Assembly: GCA_903904765.1 (NCBI GenBank)
Contig: CAIVEA010000841.1
Coordinates: 1-6,213, forward strand
Source: an uncultured Chloroflexota bacterium
Lineage (GTDB): Bacteria; Chloroflexota; Anaerolineae; Aggregatilineales; Phototrophicaceae
DNA length: 6,213 bases
Direction of reading: 5' to 3'
This document shows, one piece after another, positions 6,124 through 6,213 of this stretch. The notes beneath the pieces are model-generated. The model ran no database searches. It worked only from the letters and a program-made list of their open reading frames with translations, and was not told the DNA's origin. Both the position numbers and the translations under genes were made by a program. Positions within the stretch are counted from its first letter, which is position 1. Each line of letters starts with the position of its first letter.

Positions 6124-6213
6124 ATGCGCCAACTTGAGATTGCCTATCAACTGGGTGGTAGACAACGTGGGTATCAATTTGTGAGTTCGACAGCAGGCTT
6201 TAATGATGATACG
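6124..6213 (+). CDS. Start of a GTPase-coupled gene, possible GAP1-like protein, 3'-partial
   Basis: An ATG one base after the GTPase stop opens a frame without stops to the window edge (30 codons). The start is MRQLEIAYQL and the later segment RGYQFVSSTAGF fits the pattern Gly-aromatic-x-x-Val-x-Ser/Ala-Ser/Thr-x-Gly-hydrophobic that I recall from N-termini of GTPase-associated protein 1 (GAP1-N) in gene pairs with small GTPases. No strong Shine-Dalgarno site is visible, as expected if translation is coupled to the GTPase. The short length makes the family call tentative, but the presence of a gene is well supported by spacing and frame. Confidence 0.6.
   Translation, partial: MRQLEIAYQLGGRQRGYQFVSSTAGFNDDT

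Overview
The window is bacterial DNA with compact genes, Shine-Dalgarno sites and clear rho-independent terminators. It holds a carbohydrate uptake and catabolism island (1-5228), followed, across a 189-base divergent intergenic region, by the start of a small-GTPase gene pair (5418-6213). No rRNA, tRNA, transposase or CRISPR is visible. The host cannot be named from the sequence alone. The mix of tandem sugar-binding proteins, a phosphomannose-isomerase-like cupin and a eukaryote-like small GTPase with an adjacent partner would fit a large-genome environmental bacterium such as a member of Chloroflexota, but that is a low-confidence guess.

Left part, plus strand: the window opens inside a reading frame encoding a ribose-type (RbsB-like) periplasmic sugar-binding protein. 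The frame is open from base 1 and does not begin at the ATG at 43. Its first 150 bases are a 94.7% identical copy of the bases 888 positions downstream. The gene therefore encodes at least two sugar-binding domains head to tail in one polypeptide, with a 296-residue period. A strong terminator follows. Only 12 bases after it comes the ribosome-binding site of a 414-residue cupin protein that resembles class I mannose-6-phosphate isomerase.

Middle part, minus strand: an FGGY-family sugar kinase (3786-5228) overlaps by 25 bases a phosphoglucomutase/phosphomannomutase family enzyme (2422-3810). This operon converges on the cupin gene, and the two share a bidirectional terminator at 2384-2414. 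The likely logic is capture of a sugar by the tandem binding protein, isomerisation by the cupin enzyme, phosphorylation by the kinase and movement of the phosphate by the mutase. The actual sugar cannot be read from the sequence.

Right part, plus strand: a divergent intergenic region with nested inverted repeats separates the kinase from a GTP-start gene-length GTPase of 234 residues (GTG start). It has intact G1, G3 and G4 motifs, a hydrophobic N-terminus, and Glu at the position of the Ras catalytic Gln. One base after its stop another gene starts and runs off the window. Its first 30 residues resemble GTPase-associated protein 1 (GAP1) N-terminal domains of predicted NTP-dependent bacterial conflict systems. 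This right edge is the best candidate for a poorly described system.
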